Counted from the stretch's first letter, positions 11,277 through 24,100 are shown. The stretch: 41,095 nucleotides of DNA from Beroe ovata (GCA_946803715.1 CAMPET010000108.1:13602-54696); one strand, 5' to 3'. The notes: generated from the letters alone by a model not told the origin. Numbers and translations: made by a program.

Positions 11277-11314
11277 GTTCCTTGTTTGGAAGAAGAGGAT
11301 TCATTGTGTCTTTG

Positions 11315-12021
11315 ATGGTGAAGTTGAGTCAGAGGACCAATTTGGCGATATCCTTCGGGATTCTTGTTGTCACTGCTCTAGCTTTATTGTAAGTAGACCA
11401 TTCAATAGACCGTGTTCATTCTATGAACCGGTCCTTCTGATGAATTATGAGCAACTGCAGGCTCCAGTCAGCTGATGCCACCTCCCTCTCTTTTCAGTGC
11501 TCTGGAGTCGGTGGAGATGTTCAGTATCACAACTCCTGTCATCCACAACAAAGTTGCCCTCACAGCCCTCGATTCCTGTAACCAGGTACATATTTTCCAA
11601 CTCCTCTCTTTATTCCTCAGTCCTCACTCCCCTCTTTCATCACACCATTATCTCTCATTTACTTAAGCTCACCTCACCCCTCCCCCACATCCCTTTACTC
11701 CCTCACCCCTCACTCTTCCCTCAGACTGGTGGTGAGTGTGTCTGCACGGTGCTGGAGCAGTGCACACCCTGCCCCACCTCCCAGCCCCTCCCCCCGGAAT
11801 GCGAGGTGACGGGTCGACGGGAGCAGGTCTCCTGTTCCCCCGGGAACGCCAAGTTTTACCAGCAATGCTGGAGAAGTAGCGAGGATGAGGCCCGACGGAA
11901 TAGTTTCTGGGTGTTCTATCTTAGTTCAGGGGTTATGCTGATAGGGAGCGTGATCGCGGTGAATCATAGGAAACAGTTCCTGGACCAAGCTAGTGCTGCC
12001 GCCAAATCAGAGGAAATTTGA
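11315..12021 (+). CDS. JTB: JTB (jumping translocation breakpoint) homologue
   Basis: Three in-phase exons (11315–11388, 11498–11585, 11725–12021) give 152 residues; human JTB has 146. JTB is a small single-pass membrane protein linked to mitochondria, cell division and apoptosis. Residues ~8–26 form a hydrophobic signal segment (LAISFGILVVTALALL). A Cys-rich ectodomain follows with C59, C61, C67, C70, C80, C91 and C102; QCTPCPTSQPLPPECEVTG matches human 'ECSPCSNFRAKTTPECGPTG'. A transmembrane helix spans ~115–134 (FWVFYLSSGVMLIGSVIAV) with a short Lys/Arg-containing cytosolic tail. The start is the first ATG and places the signal segment at the N-terminus. Confidence 0.88.
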
Positions 12022-12940
12022 GGGACATATTTTTATTCGATTAGTTTATTAGAGATAGGATTGGATGAACATGATATTATATGTTGTAAGCTTCAATTTG
12101 GATACCTATTTAAGTTTAGCAGAAGAAATCTTTCAATTCCACACAATCACTATTTCTTAGGTATTTTTGTTGATAATGTCTCATATTCATGGTGCAATGT
12201 AGTTGTATTTGTCATGCGATTTCACTTTACAATTGCACACAACACGGAATATCAATTTGTTACGAAAACTTGGGAATTGAAACTGTCAGATCACTGTCAA
12301 AGATGGATACAGTGGCCTAGAAAATATGCAGACGATCGGCTAATTTCCGGTTCCGTTGAAGGCGGGAACCATTCTATTTCTCGACAGTTTACACGATGTT
12401 CTCAAGCCCAAAGTTGAATTATTCAGTACACTATAGTACGCTCTGAAATGTACAGATGCAGTAATGAAATCAGGGGTAATCAGAGCTATCTGTACACTAC
12501 AATACCCCTCCCTCCCTCTCTCTCTCTCTAATATTATGCTGTATGCGACTTGTACGACTGCAGTAGCTATACTGTAATGGTGTATTGTACTCTCTCGCTG
12601 GGTTCAGTTTGCTGACAGTATACATTTCGTTGTATTCACTTCATACGACTGTTGCTATATGTGGTCAGTGGGTGGACCGTGAATATTGGTTCACTGATTC
12701 ATCGGCATAGAAAATATGGGGATATTTCAGTTATTAATATTATATTATTATAGGTATCCGTATAGAGTTGAATTTCCGCATCACCGCCCTGCCTCTAATT
12801 CTTGAATAATCCGTAACTGATTTGTAGTAGGTATATTTTGAAATTTCGTCGGTATCACTTTGGTCACTTCCAAGTGGGCACGTTTTGCCGCTTAAGTAAC
12901 AATCGCTTGTTTAGTGATTTGGAGTGTTCACATCACAAGT
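12022..12940. other. Spacer between JTB and P5CS
   Basis: This holds the JTB 3' UTR and the P5CS upstream region. A 118-codon open frame (12061–12417) has no recognisable domain and starts 40 bp after the JTB stop, so I treat it as chance. There is a short (CT)n run near 12507–12530 and no clear TATA box. Confidence 0.6.
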
Positions 12941-14395
12941 ATGTTATCCCTGCGTGTTTCAACATGTAGAAGTACACTGGTAAGTGATCTTTTATCTTCA
13001 CCATAACTTCACATTAAATCATCGCTATGAGGGGTGAGATCATCACAAACACAGCTGGGTCTGTGTGTGTGTGTGTGTGTGTGTGTGTNNNNNNNNNNNN
13101 NNNNNNNNNNNNNNNNNNNNNNNNNNNNNNNNNNNNNNNNNNNNNNTGTGTGTGTGTGTGTGTGTGTATGTAGGTACAATATCATGTGACTGCTCATTCC
13201 ACTTCATAGTTGTTCACAATCATTTTTTCTCGTTGAGAATAATTAGTAGTGTGTGTGTGTGTGATATTTTATCTTCACCGTAAGTTCACATTAAATCATC
13301 GCTATGAGGGTTGAGATCATCACAAACACAGCTTTATCTGCGTTTGTGTGTGTGTGTGTGTTTGTGTACTGTGTATGTGTGTGTCTGTATATGTGTGTGT
13401 CTGTATATTGTGAAGTACCGTGTTACACAGTGATGGTATTATGATGAAATACTTCTAGGATCTAGACTCTATCACACTCCACAGAAGATGATCTAGAACA
13501 TCCCACTATTGATGATTTCATGTCTTATTTCGTGTAATCTGGTTATTCTGCTCCACTGTAACATCGGATCGAAACTCGATGCGATTGCAGAATGAACAAA
13601 TTTCAGGTGCGACGGATCTCCATGACTCACAGGAGCATTTCTGTGTTATCGGTCCCTGCAGCACGTCACGCAGAGCCTCGTCCTCTCTCCAGACAAAGTC
13701 CCAGTTCCCTCACCACCTCTCCCCTCACCTCCTCCCCCCTCACCTCTCTCTCTCGGTCCCTCACCTCCTCCCCCCTCACCTCTCTCTCCCGATCCCTCAC
13801 CACCCCCCTCAGCAATCTCTCCCGGCCCCTCACCTCCCCCCTCGCCTCTCAATTCCGGTCCCTCACCTCCCCGCCCCGGTCACGAGCCCGGTCAGAACTA
13901 GCGGAGTGTGACCGTATCATTGTGAAGTTGGGTAGTGCAGTGGTTACCCGGGAAACGGGTGATGGACTAGCACTGGGCAGGCTTGCTAGTATCATAGAGC
14001 AGATATCTGAATTACATCATAAGGGTGAGAAAAATCTATGTCAAGTTAGGTTTTGCTGTCTTTCTCCCCGTCTCTGCGATGAATGACTGCCCCCTTCCCC
14101 TCTCTCTCTAATCTCTCTAACCCTCTCATTGCCGTGGTCTGACTCAGGAAAGCAGGTGATCCTAGTCTCATCTGGAGCCGTGGCATTTGGCAGGCAGCGT
14201 CTCATGGCACAACTCCTCATGGCACAGAGTGTGAGGCAGAGTCTGAGGGACCTGGACACTCACAAACTGGTGATAAACCCTCGTGCCTGCGCTGGGGCCG
14301 GACAGAGTGGTCTCATGAGTCTGTACGAGGCGATGTTCGCTCAGTACGGCATACCGTGTGCTCAGGTAATGATTCATCGATTTGTTGATTGATAA

Positions 14396-14435
<40 letters not shown>

Positions 14436-17400
14436 ATTGATTGATTGATTGACATCCTAGGTTCTCATCACAAAGCCGGACTTTACTCAACACGAGAGCA
14501 GGAAATTGCTACAGTCGACACTCAATGACCTTCTCTCAATGAACATTGTACCTATTCTCAATGAGAATGATGTCGTGACTACTGCTGATGCCGACCCAAA
14601 GTCAGTAGCTTGACACATTGACAACACATCCTCCTCCAAAATCATCTCGTCTAAGTTATTCTGTTCTTCTACCGACATCACCTCTTACCTCAGGTATGGC
14701 CGTATCAATCTCAACGATAACGACAGTTTCGCAGCCGCACTTAGTGTGGAGCTAGGAGTACAGTTACTAATTCTGCTCAGTAATGTGGACGGGATATTCA
14801 CAAACCCTCCGGGACACCCAAACTCTAAACTCATACAGACATTCAACCCGCAAAGCATGATGGAGGTATAGGAATTGAGATAAAGATTATAGTTTGATCG
14901 AGATTCTTATTATCATCTTATTATCATCGGACACATGCAAATATTGCCCGTTCTGACTGATGCAATACGTCATCTCAGTTTCTCACTTTAGGTTAAGTTC
15001 GGTGACAAGTCTAGTGTCGGCCGAGGAGGTATGGCCTCCAAATGCAGCGCTGCAATGTGGGCTGTCGAGAATGATGTCTCCGTAGTTATAGCCAATGGGA
15101 TGTCCGGCACCTCCACAATCGCAGACATTGTGTCTGGCAAGAATATCGGGACATTCTTCTCCCTCAACCCCAGTAACGGACCCTCTGTGGAGACACAGGC
15201 ACACATGTGTAGGTTGGGAGGTCGGGCTCTGGCGGCACTGCCAGCTGCCACTCGGGCAGCCGCTATTACTGACCTGGCTGACTTGCTGATTAAGGAGAGT
15301 GAGGCGATACTGAACGCTAATAACCTGGATATGGAGGCGGCTAAAGACTCGCTATCCGAGCACAACCTTGCCCGTCTCAAGCTGAGTAGAGACAAGTTGG
15401 AGACGCTAGCTGATGGCTTGAGACTGATTGCGGAGTCAGCACATCAGACTACTGATGTGGTGCTGAAACGCATGTTAATAGCAGAGGGCATGGTCCTAGA
15501 ACAGAGAACAGTACCCATAGGTGAGTGTGGATCTGTTTTATCAGTATCTTCATTGATAGCGAAACTGACACCGAACCTTCGCTATGAAAATTATCGTCAC
15601 AAAATATAGAGGAGACGTTTGACAAGCATAACCCATCAGGAGTGCTAATGGTGATATTCGAGTCGAGGCCCGATGCGTTGCCCCAGGTTGCAGCTCTGTC
15701 CATAGCCAGCGGGAATGGGTTGATGTTGAAGGGAGGAAAAGAGGCACGCCACTCAAATCAGATGCTGTTCAGCTTGGTTGAGAGAGCGTTGGAGAAGTAC
15801 TGTCCAACTACGGCTGTACAGCTCATTACTTCCAGAGAGGAGGTAAGGGGTGGGAGAGGGATTGAGAGTGATGAAGTAGGAAATGGAGGATTGTTGGGAT
15901 TGTTGAAGAATTTTCACTGAAGATTTCCGGGGAGAAAGAGTGAGTTCATCGATACCTATGATGTCATCTTGTCACTTCAGATCAGTGATTTGTTAAAGTT
16001 ACACGATTTCATTGACCTGGTCATACCACGTGGCAGCTCTCAACTTGTACAGTCAATTCAGGTAAACAGTCAGAAAAGCGGGTGTTTCTTATTGTGTGAT
16101 GATGCAATCTGTCAATGAATTTCATGTGCACTTTGACACTTAACCAAAACCTCTGGTTCAGGAAGCGGCAGGTAACATCCCAGTTATGGGTCATGCTGAA
16201 GGAATCTGCCATGTTTATGTTGATAAGGATTGCGATGAGGGGAAAGCTAAGAAAATAGTGGTCGATGCCAAGGTATTGTCATAGACAGGAATGTTGCTGT
16301 TATGAGAGCGCCAAATCGGTGTGAATTTGGCGGAGTGATATTTTGATCTCAAAGTTGTTAGTTATGATCAATGGAATGGAACGTTGATTTCAGTGTAACT
16401 ACCCTGCTGCGTGCAATGCTATGGAAACTCTCCTGTTACACAAGAGTCTTGTTAAATCTGGAGTTTTCAGTTCGATTATCGAGGAACTTAAGCATAACAA
16501 TGTCAAGGTACACATATCACACATTTCAACTTCACAAATTCAGCTACAATCAAAGTTTCTCGAGTCAATAACCATGTGTGTTTATTTTTAGATCAACATC
16601 GGACCTAGACTGTCGATGCTGCTTCCAATCTCACCGAAACCCCTAGATGACTTTGCTGTTGAATATGGAGCACTAGAATGCAATGTAGAAGTTGTGGATT
16701 CGTTGCAAGATGCAGTACAGGTTTGAGCATTGTTCTTCCTTGGGACGTAGTTATATTTTTAGAAAGGTCACGAGAATATTGTACCAATGTACCAAAATAA
16801 TGTGCTGATTTGGAACGCGCGATACACCAGAGCATGATAATGTTTGCGCGAAAAATCGATTTAGTTTGACGAAATCGCGCGCGGTTGAATTTTCTGTTTT
16901 GATGTTGATTGGAAATCTGCCAAAATTGAAAATTCCGTCTCCGTTCAGTGAAAATCTGTTGTTTCAGCACATTCACACTTACGGGAGCTCACACACGGAT
17001 GTTATTGTCACAGAGGACACAGCTGCTGCTCGTGAATTCACTAATTCTGTGGACAGTGCGTGTGTGTTTGTGAACTGTAGCTCTCGATTTGCAGACGGCT
17101 ACAGATTCGGTCTCGGAGCAGAGGTAAAAGTGGTGAAAATGTTCCTGACTCAAACATTGATATCTGTCTATGTCTTATAGATAGTGTTTAGATAAGGATC
17201 TGAGACTCTATGATACATGATATAAAATGCAGTGTCTCTTGTTAAATACCGTATTTCTACGCTGTTATTCAGTTGTGCCAATCACATTGCAATCCACAGC
17301 CATTATCCTATCTCCCTAGGTTGGTATCAGCACAAGTAGGATCCATGCCCGGGGCCCTGTGGGTATACAGGGTCTTCTCACAACTAAATGGGTTCTAGTC

Positions 17401-17729
17401 GGTGACGGACAGGTATTAAAACATCAATTATCATTTCGGAAGAACTATTCGTCTCTATCTAGTTTTCGTCTCTATCTAGTTTTCGTCTCTAGGTATCTAG
17501 TTTGCAGTTGTTTGATAGTAAATCTTTGGTGGTATCCGATCGGTTGAATCGGGATTATCTTCAGACTGTCGCTGATTTCACAACTGGGGAACGCAGGAAG
17601 AAGTTCATTTTCGAGCAGTTACCGATAGATGATGACAGCGGTGACAGTGATAGTGACAGTGACAGCAGTAATCGTGACAGTGGAGACATAGATGGTCAAA
17701 GGGATGATTCTTCAAATGTGACACTGTAG
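12941..17729 (+). CDS. ALDH18A1: Delta-1-pyrroline-5-carboxylate synthase (P5CS), bifunctional
   Basis: P5CS makes glutamate-5-semialdehyde/P5C from glutamate, ATP and NADPH in mitochondria, for proline and ornithine synthesis. Fourteen in-phase exons: 12941–12979, 13607–14024, 14148–14365, 14461–14600, 14694–14865, 14992–15520, 15640–15842, 15981–16061, 16162–16272, 16394–16507, 16592–16720, 16968–17123, 17320–17412, 17508–17729; 874 residues (human 795). The N-terminal glutamate-5-kinase domain begins at 119 ([10 protein letters not shown]) with [19 protein letters not shown] and NDNDSFAA. The C-terminal reductase has [30 protein letters not shown], catalytic Cys616 in EGICHVYVD, and [14 protein letters not shown]. 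Odd features: a Ser/Thr/Pro/Leu repeat-rich leader (about residues 44–106) after an Arg-containing start, and an acidic Asp/Ser tail not seen in human. Confidence 0.93.
12984..13345 (+). repeat. Direct repeat of ~80 bp flanking a gapped (TG)n in P5CS intron 1
   Basis: 12984–13063 and 13262–13340 share the segment from TTTTATCTTCACC through CACAAACACAGCT with a few changes. Both run into (TG)n. A 58-N gap lies between them at 13089–13146. This may be a real small duplication or two alleles flanking an unresolved microsatellite. Confidence 0.65.
13061..13167. repeat. (TG)n microsatellite with 58-bp sequencing gap
   Basis: Uninterrupted TG dinucleotides stand on both sides of the run of Ns at 13089–13146, inside P5CS intron 1. 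Open frames across it are artefacts. Confidence 0.9.
13703..13880 (+). repeat. Coding minisatellite in the P5CS leader
   Basis: C-rich units (TCCCTCACCTCCTCCCCCCT and similar) repeat about eight times inside exon 2. They encode [10 protein letters not shown] type repeats between the presumed mitochondrial leader and the kinase domain. The reading frame is kept throughout. Confidence 0.8.
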
Positions 17730-19117
17730 GAAATTAGGAGAACTAGCGTATTAGGTCAATAGTATTGAGTTTTAGGGCGTTTTTTAATGTTTCAATGTTC
17801 AAACTTTTTAGCTGTCATTTATCCATTCCAGAAGAGATGTTTTAATTATTCAATGTAGGTAAAACACAGTGGAAAAGCTAGATTATCGTAACATGTTCAC
17901 ATTTAAATAATATTACAACAAAAAGTCTATTCCCAAATTAACTGCTACCAAAACACTAATCACTTAAATTTTTACTGACACTGCAGAAATTTTGTTGATA
18001 AAATTGAAAAACCGGTGTAAGACATTGGAGATAGAATAGTTACAACTAAAACATGCTCAATGATCTCACTATTGTTTAAGTGCGTGGGTATATAGATTCC
18101 TGTTACTGATCAGAACTATGTTCGTTGCGATGAGTGCCCGTTAAAAAGTGTTTCAAAATCACTCAAATGTGATTTTGAAACCAATTATAACCAATCCTGT
18201 ACCTTTCGACCGAAAATTGAAAAATCAAACTGTGAAAATACGCATGGTTCTATTTGCGTTGATAATAACTTTACCCGTGAATAAAAAAGGTTCACAAAAG
18301 TGTGGTCGTTTTCGATAACGTTGCTTTGTATATACACATTTTCTACATCTCTCATACGTTCACTGTAACACTAATTCTATCCCACTTAAAACTTAATCAT
18401 TGTTAAACCATGGGAGAATCATGTTGCCCTCGGTCAAAATGTAAGTGATGTATTGTTACTTTATTAAATCATGCTAAGGCAGTAAGGCATTCCAATGATT
18501 AACGCATGCATAGGGTGACTATAACTTGAAAAGGCGCAGGGAGAAAAGTATGGGTTTTTAAAAAACTTAATTCGTCTTTTCAAAACATTTGCTATCAAGG
18601 CTGAGAAATCAATATTAGCATTGAAGAATACATTCTACGTCTTATTTTGATCTATCAAAATGAATATCGCCCTCAATTTTCACATTACATTCCCCATTTT
18701 GATGATAACTGATGCAAGGCAAAGAATACTAAGATCAAATCAAAAGTTTGGATTGGGTATTGTGTTGAACGGTAACCGAGACTTGAAAATGAAGGTTCCA
18801 GTTTGAAATAAGATCCAGGGTTGGAGGGGTAACCAGTCTCGTATTGTTGCTATAGCAAACCAAGAGGGTTGCCTAGCAACGAATTACCGTGGCGCGTCTG
18901 TTCTTCAAGGTAATTATGGGCTTTTCTTCAGCTCATTGTTTATCCTGAAATACACGCTTTGCGTCACACATCAATGTGACGAATTCATGCCTATAAAGGA
19001 ACCTGAATATGGAATCTCCATATCATGGAGAGACTGGCTTTTGGAGTATGTAGCCAGTGTTGCCAAGACAATCTGAAAATCAGGCCATGCTTTTGAAAAC
19101 TACATCATGCAATGCAC
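17730..19117. other. Convergent spacer between P5CS and the KH gene
   Basis: It contains the 3' ends of both flanking genes. A + strand AATAAA lies near 18281, and a − strand AATAAA (TTTATT on +) near 18459. No convincing coding exon is visible; a 16-codon ATG frame at 19025–19075 after a TATAAA-like string (18992) is too short to call. Confidence 0.6.
18868..18880. promoter_or_regulatory. Perfect RFX X-box (GTTGCCTAGCAAC)
   Basis: The 13-mer fits the RFX consensus GTNRCC-N(0–3)-RGYAAC at every position and is palindromic around the central T. A weaker relative, GTTGCTATAGCAAAC, lies 22 bp upstream at 18846–18860. The neighbouring genes converge, so no known promoter is next to it. Confidence 0.6.
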
Positions 19118-20252
19118 TCACTGATAATTGATGAGGTACTTCGCTGTGCTGACTGCATCTGGGGTTCCACTGATGGTGATTGTACGGTTGGGATCGTCGC
19201 TAGGACTACTGATTCTGATCTGAGCTTGGGATAGGTCTCGTATCTGCCGTATCTTGATGCCGTTCTTCCCGATAACACAACCGATAAACTGTAAAGTTTG
19301 AGGACTGATTATTGCAGTTGCAGCTGTACAATGGGCAGTATTATAATATGGAATAGTCAGGGTGTGATGTACAAATTTACACGCAATGATGCGCGCGCGC
19401 ATTAAGAACAGAATGTGCGCGCAATCAGGAAGAGGGCGCGAGTCATACAACAGATTTGTCATTTGACCATCGCGCGTTCCATAAACTACAACTACCTACT
19501 TGCGAAATTCGAGCTCGCATTACACACACTGTCGATGAAAATGTGATAACAAATAACGTTTAACATTACACAACTTACTTCTTTCTGAACAGCCATCGTG
19601 TCACTGGCAGATGGGCTGGGAGCACTCTTGGCAAAGGAAGCATTGGGGGTTGTTCGCTGGAATAGTAATCACGATATTAACATTACACACGCAGAGAAAG
19701 TGATATGTGAAAATGCATAATAATTAATTGAAAGAGACGGTGGCTCATTGCTCTATATACGGCGATATTAACACAGAGTGTGATTGTGTGTGCGTGTGTG
19801 AGAGTGTGTGTGGGTGAGAGTGTGTGTGGGTGTGTACTGTGTATACACTGTTATGCGAGGGCGTGAACTATAGAGTATATGTATGAACCATTGTGCAAAT
19901 GAGCGTATACAATGAACTAAACTGTGTGAACGAGGTTTGTGTATGTTCATTGTTCATTGAATGGGCGCGGAATAGACAACAACAACACTACATTACATAG
20001 GTACATGATTTAGAATAGGTATAATTCACAGGAGAAGTAGACGAAATAGTTGAACACCTGTACACACACCTGTATACACACATGTAAACACACCTGTATA
20101 CACACCTGTAGTACAAATGTAAATTCAATGAATTACCTGTTATTTTATTGGGAAGCAACTTAGCAATTTCCATAATAGATACCTCGTGTGCGTGTGTGTG
20201 TGTGTGGTTGTGTATACATATTTTGTGCATGTGTGTCTGTGTGTGTATGTAT

Positions 20253-20287
<35 letters not shown>

Positions 20288-21087
20288 TGTCTGTGTGTGT
20301 GTGTGTGTGGGTGTGTGTGTGATATCACATAATCTAAGAGAGCACAGTGACATGAGAATAGTAACATGGCCATGTTGTGCGATATTGCACTGACACAATA
20401 TCACACAATTACTACTAATGTGAAGTATATTCATACTGACATATTGTGACAGCGTGATAACTGAAGAAATGGCGGTCTATAATAAAAACTGCACACTGTA
20501 CAGTGTACACTGTACAGTGCGTAAGTACACACACATTCCAAACGAATATATTGGGTACATTGCGAAATTGAAAAAGAACAAATCGGCAAAGAATCAATTT
20601 CACGGACAGCAAAGTGATCATAGTGGATATGCAGTATGCACTTTGGTTGCTGAAACTGCGCAAATTATTGAGTACAAGATTATTTCCTGATAACGTCGGA
20701 AGAAAATTGTCCTATCCCTGTACAGTTTGCAGTGTGTATAGAGTGTACATTGTACAATGTGTATGCTGTTCAATGTATAGCGTGTGTAATGTGTATAGTG
20801 CACAATGTATAGCGTGTGATGAGAGATAGTTAGTTAATTCTCGTTTGACTCTGTTTACAAATGAAATACGTCTTTATAGCGTGTGTACAATGTGTATGTA
20901 CTGTAGCGTGTGCGCGATGTGTAAAAATTTACCCTGGGCGGACTTGATCCAGGCGGCAACATCCGGGCCGATCGCTGGAGGTGCATGTGGTGAGGTCCGT
21001 TAACTCTAAACGGGACATTGTTACCTTTAGCTGGGTTCTGAGGGAGGGAACATGGTGTTATGACATATGAGCCGTCTGTGTGTCTGA

Positions 21088-21118
<31 letters not shown>

Positions 21119-24100
21119 CGCATACAATTACCGCGCAACAAAGAGGGTTTCATCACGNGATATATGCAATATATACAAAGAAAGGGGACGCCCATAACTC
21201 AAAGCGCTCAGCTCATCATTGTGCGATACATCACAGTGCTACACGTGTCTTAGCCTGTTTGATGAAAAGGACCCAGCTAACAGATAGGAGCTATACTGTG
21301 TTGTTTCTAATTAGTTTGTTTGATGAGGCTATGCTATGTCAGCTGTGTACAGTGATCTTTTCTGGAGTGTACGAACATTCATAACATGAAGTTTTTGCTA
21401 GCTGTCACAACAAGACTGTCGATTTACATAGGGTAACTGACACAACAAAGATAACATGTCCTCAGTGATATAACTGACAGCAGATTACCTCATGTAGAAT
21501 CGCTGCAAGGTAGCGGACACACTCGCGAATGTCGTTGGCGCTTCCCGTCACGCAGATACTCCGATCAGTAGAGCCGAACAAGAGATCGTGACTTACCTGG
21601 GGGGGGGGAGGGGGTCGAATCTGTTGATTAGTCTTGTGGGAAAAGGTTCTTCGTATCATACATGCATTCTACTTAAATCGATCACAGTGTTTGCTCGATA
21701 CGATACGATGTTGAAATCATTACTATTTTTCCTCGCAGAACCTCCAGTGGTTTGTCTAGTATAGAAGAGGCGAAAACGGTCACGTTACTAAGTTAATTTG
21801 ACTTGACCTCATGCATTTGCAATCGAGTTATTTTCAAAGGAACCGATTAGGGATACTCAATCTCCCCCTTCTTAGGCTGACAAAAGAGTGGTGTCACAGG
21901 GAGGGAGCGTATTGTTATGCGCATAATTATGACATGATTCCCGTCACATGATTCCCTATATACCCATTGTCAGTCATGGAGGCTCATGACATAAGCAGGA
22001 ATCCTTTGTTTTAACCACCTATGCAGTGGCTATCTCTGTAATGGTGCACACGCGCGTTGCTTTAATCCAGGACATGCCTGCTCGTAGCGTGACTTCTGAT
22101 CCTGCTATCGCGCGCCCTGTTTGCCCAGATCTTACTCAGTCTCGACTTGCTTGATTTAACCATTAGTTACTGACTTTTGATGGTAAGGATAACCACACCT
22201 ATTTCTCTATAGAATGTAAATCTTCCTGAGATGTTAGGACAATTACTGATAGGTTTCTGGGTACTTGTTTCCAGCGCCCTTCACCAGTGTTGTAAGTACT
22301 GCTGCTATCGTGTGACGAGTTGATGAGAGATACTCACACATTTCTTATCCTATTATCACGAGACACTCACACATTTCTTATCCTATTATCACGAGACAGT
22401 GAGACACTCACACATTTCTTATCCTATTATCACGAAACACTCACACAGTTCTTATCCTATTATCACGAGACAGTGAGACACTCACACATTTCTTATCCTA
22501 TTATCACGAGACACTCACACACTCCTATAATCCTGCAATTAATGCTGCAAATTCCATCATTCACTCGGACTATTATAATGTCCCCAGTTGCACGAGAGGC
22601 CATGTTGAGGGTGAGGATTTGCGACGATAGCGCAATGCTAGACAACCAGTACATCGAACTGAGAAGAAAAGACGTCCCTGCAGTGGTTGTGGCCGAGGAA
22701 CAGCTGCTGGTGGAGTGTCAACAAGTGACAACACCACGGGCGTGGCTGTGCCCGATAACATTGACTGACAACAGTTGTCAAGATGCCTGCACTTTAGATT
22801 GGAACAACAGGAACGATGATGCGAGGATATGTTTATCCAACGTATGTACCTAGTTTTCTCCGGCTGATCTTTCGACAGGAGAACAACGTCTTTTATCAGT
22901 GACAATTTTACAGTTTTTATCGATATCAATGCATCAGGTTAAGCTGGATGACGGTTCTGCCAGATACAACATGTNTGATTTAACCATTAGTTACTGACTT
23001 TTGATGGTTAGGATAACCACACCTATTTCTCTATAGAATGTAAATCTTCCCGGAATGTTTACACAATTACTGATAGGTTTCTGGATACTGGTTTTCAGCG
23101 CCCTTCACCAGTGTTGTAAGTACTGCTGCTATCGTGCGACGAGTTGACGAGAGATACTCACACATTTCTTATCCTATTATCACGAGACAGTGAGACACTC
23201 ACACATTTCTTATCCTATTATCACGAGAGATACTCACACATTTCTTATCCTATTATCACGAGACACTCACACAGTTATTATCCTATATCCTGGAACAAAT
23301 ACTGCAAATTCCATCATTCACTCGGACTCTTATAATGTCCCCAGTTGCACGTGATGCCATGTTGAGGGTGAGGATTTGCGACGATAGCGCAATGTTAGAC
23401 AACCAGTACATTGAACTGAGAAGAAAAGACGTCCCTGCAGTGGTTGTGGCCGAGGAACAGCTGCTGGTGGAGTGTCAACAANTTGTTCGAAACTTACAAT
23501 GAGATTCAGATATATGCAATATATACAAAGAAAGGGGACGCCCATAACTCAAAGCGCTCAGCTCATCATTGTGCGATACATCACAGTGTTACACGTGTCT
23601 TAGCCTGTTTGATGAAAAGGACCCAGCTAACAGATAGGAGCTATACTGTGTTGTTTCTAATTAGTTTGTTTGAAGAGGCTATGCTATGTCAGCTGTGTAC
23701 AGTGATCTTTTCTGGAGTATACGAACATTCATAACATGAAGTTTTTGCTAGCTGTCACAACAAGACTGTCGATTTACATATGGTAACTGACACAACAAAG
23801 ATATCATGTCCTCAGTGATATAACTGACAGCTGCAGCTTACCTCATGTAGAATCGCTGCAAGGTAGCGGACACACTCGCGAATGTCGTTGGCGCTTCCCG
23901 TCACGCAGATACTCCGATCAGTAGAGCCGAACAAGAGATCGTGACTAACCTGGGGGGAGGGTTAGTCACGAATCTGTTGATTAGTCTTGTGGGAAAAAGT
24001 TCTTCGTATCATACATGCATTCGATCACAGTGTTTGCTCGATACGATACGATGTTGAAATCATTATTATTTTCCCTCGCAGAACCTCCAATGCACGCGTA

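Larger units (their letters stand above)
10121..11306 (+). repeat. ~580-bp direct repeat around N at 10699 (allelic contigs)
   Basis: About 10121–10698 and 10700–11306 align over their whole length with scattered substitutions and small indels, roughly 5% by eye. Copy 1 ends at GGATTCAT, 17 bases before the point equivalent to the JTB start codon. The most likely reading is two haplotypes of the same JTB upstream region placed side by side. The rest of the 9818–11314 stretch holds the 3' UTR of the p62-like gene and AT-rich spacer; I see no gene in it. Confidence 0.75.

Noticed and set aside
12061-12417. 118-codon open frame after JTB
   Set aside because: No domain, no homologue I recognise, and a position typical of a 3' UTR.
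13009-13283. Open frames across (TG)n and Ns
   Set aside because: Low-complexity dinucleotide repeats give Thr-His or Cys-Val strings on both strands; no gene. The same holds for 20140–20434 and 29218–29652.
15610-15639. Ten extra residues at the start of P5CS exon 7
   Set aside because: The acceptor 30 bp downstream restores the conserved family sequence; kept only as a possible minor isoform.
19025-19075. 16-codon ATG frame 30 bp after a TATAAA-like string
   Set aside because: Too short, no conservation evidence, and the TATA match can arise by chance in AT-rich spacer.
20137-20183. Possible extra KH-gene exon on the complement (VSIMEIAKLLPNKIT)
   Set aside because: It has acceptable AG/GT borders but its length would break the phase between the flanking phase-0 exons, which join perfectly without it.
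21489-23949. Mutually exclusive duplicated KH2 exons
   Set aside because: The two copies differ by one synonymous base and lie in redundant contigs joined by single Ns, which fits alleles better than alternative exons.
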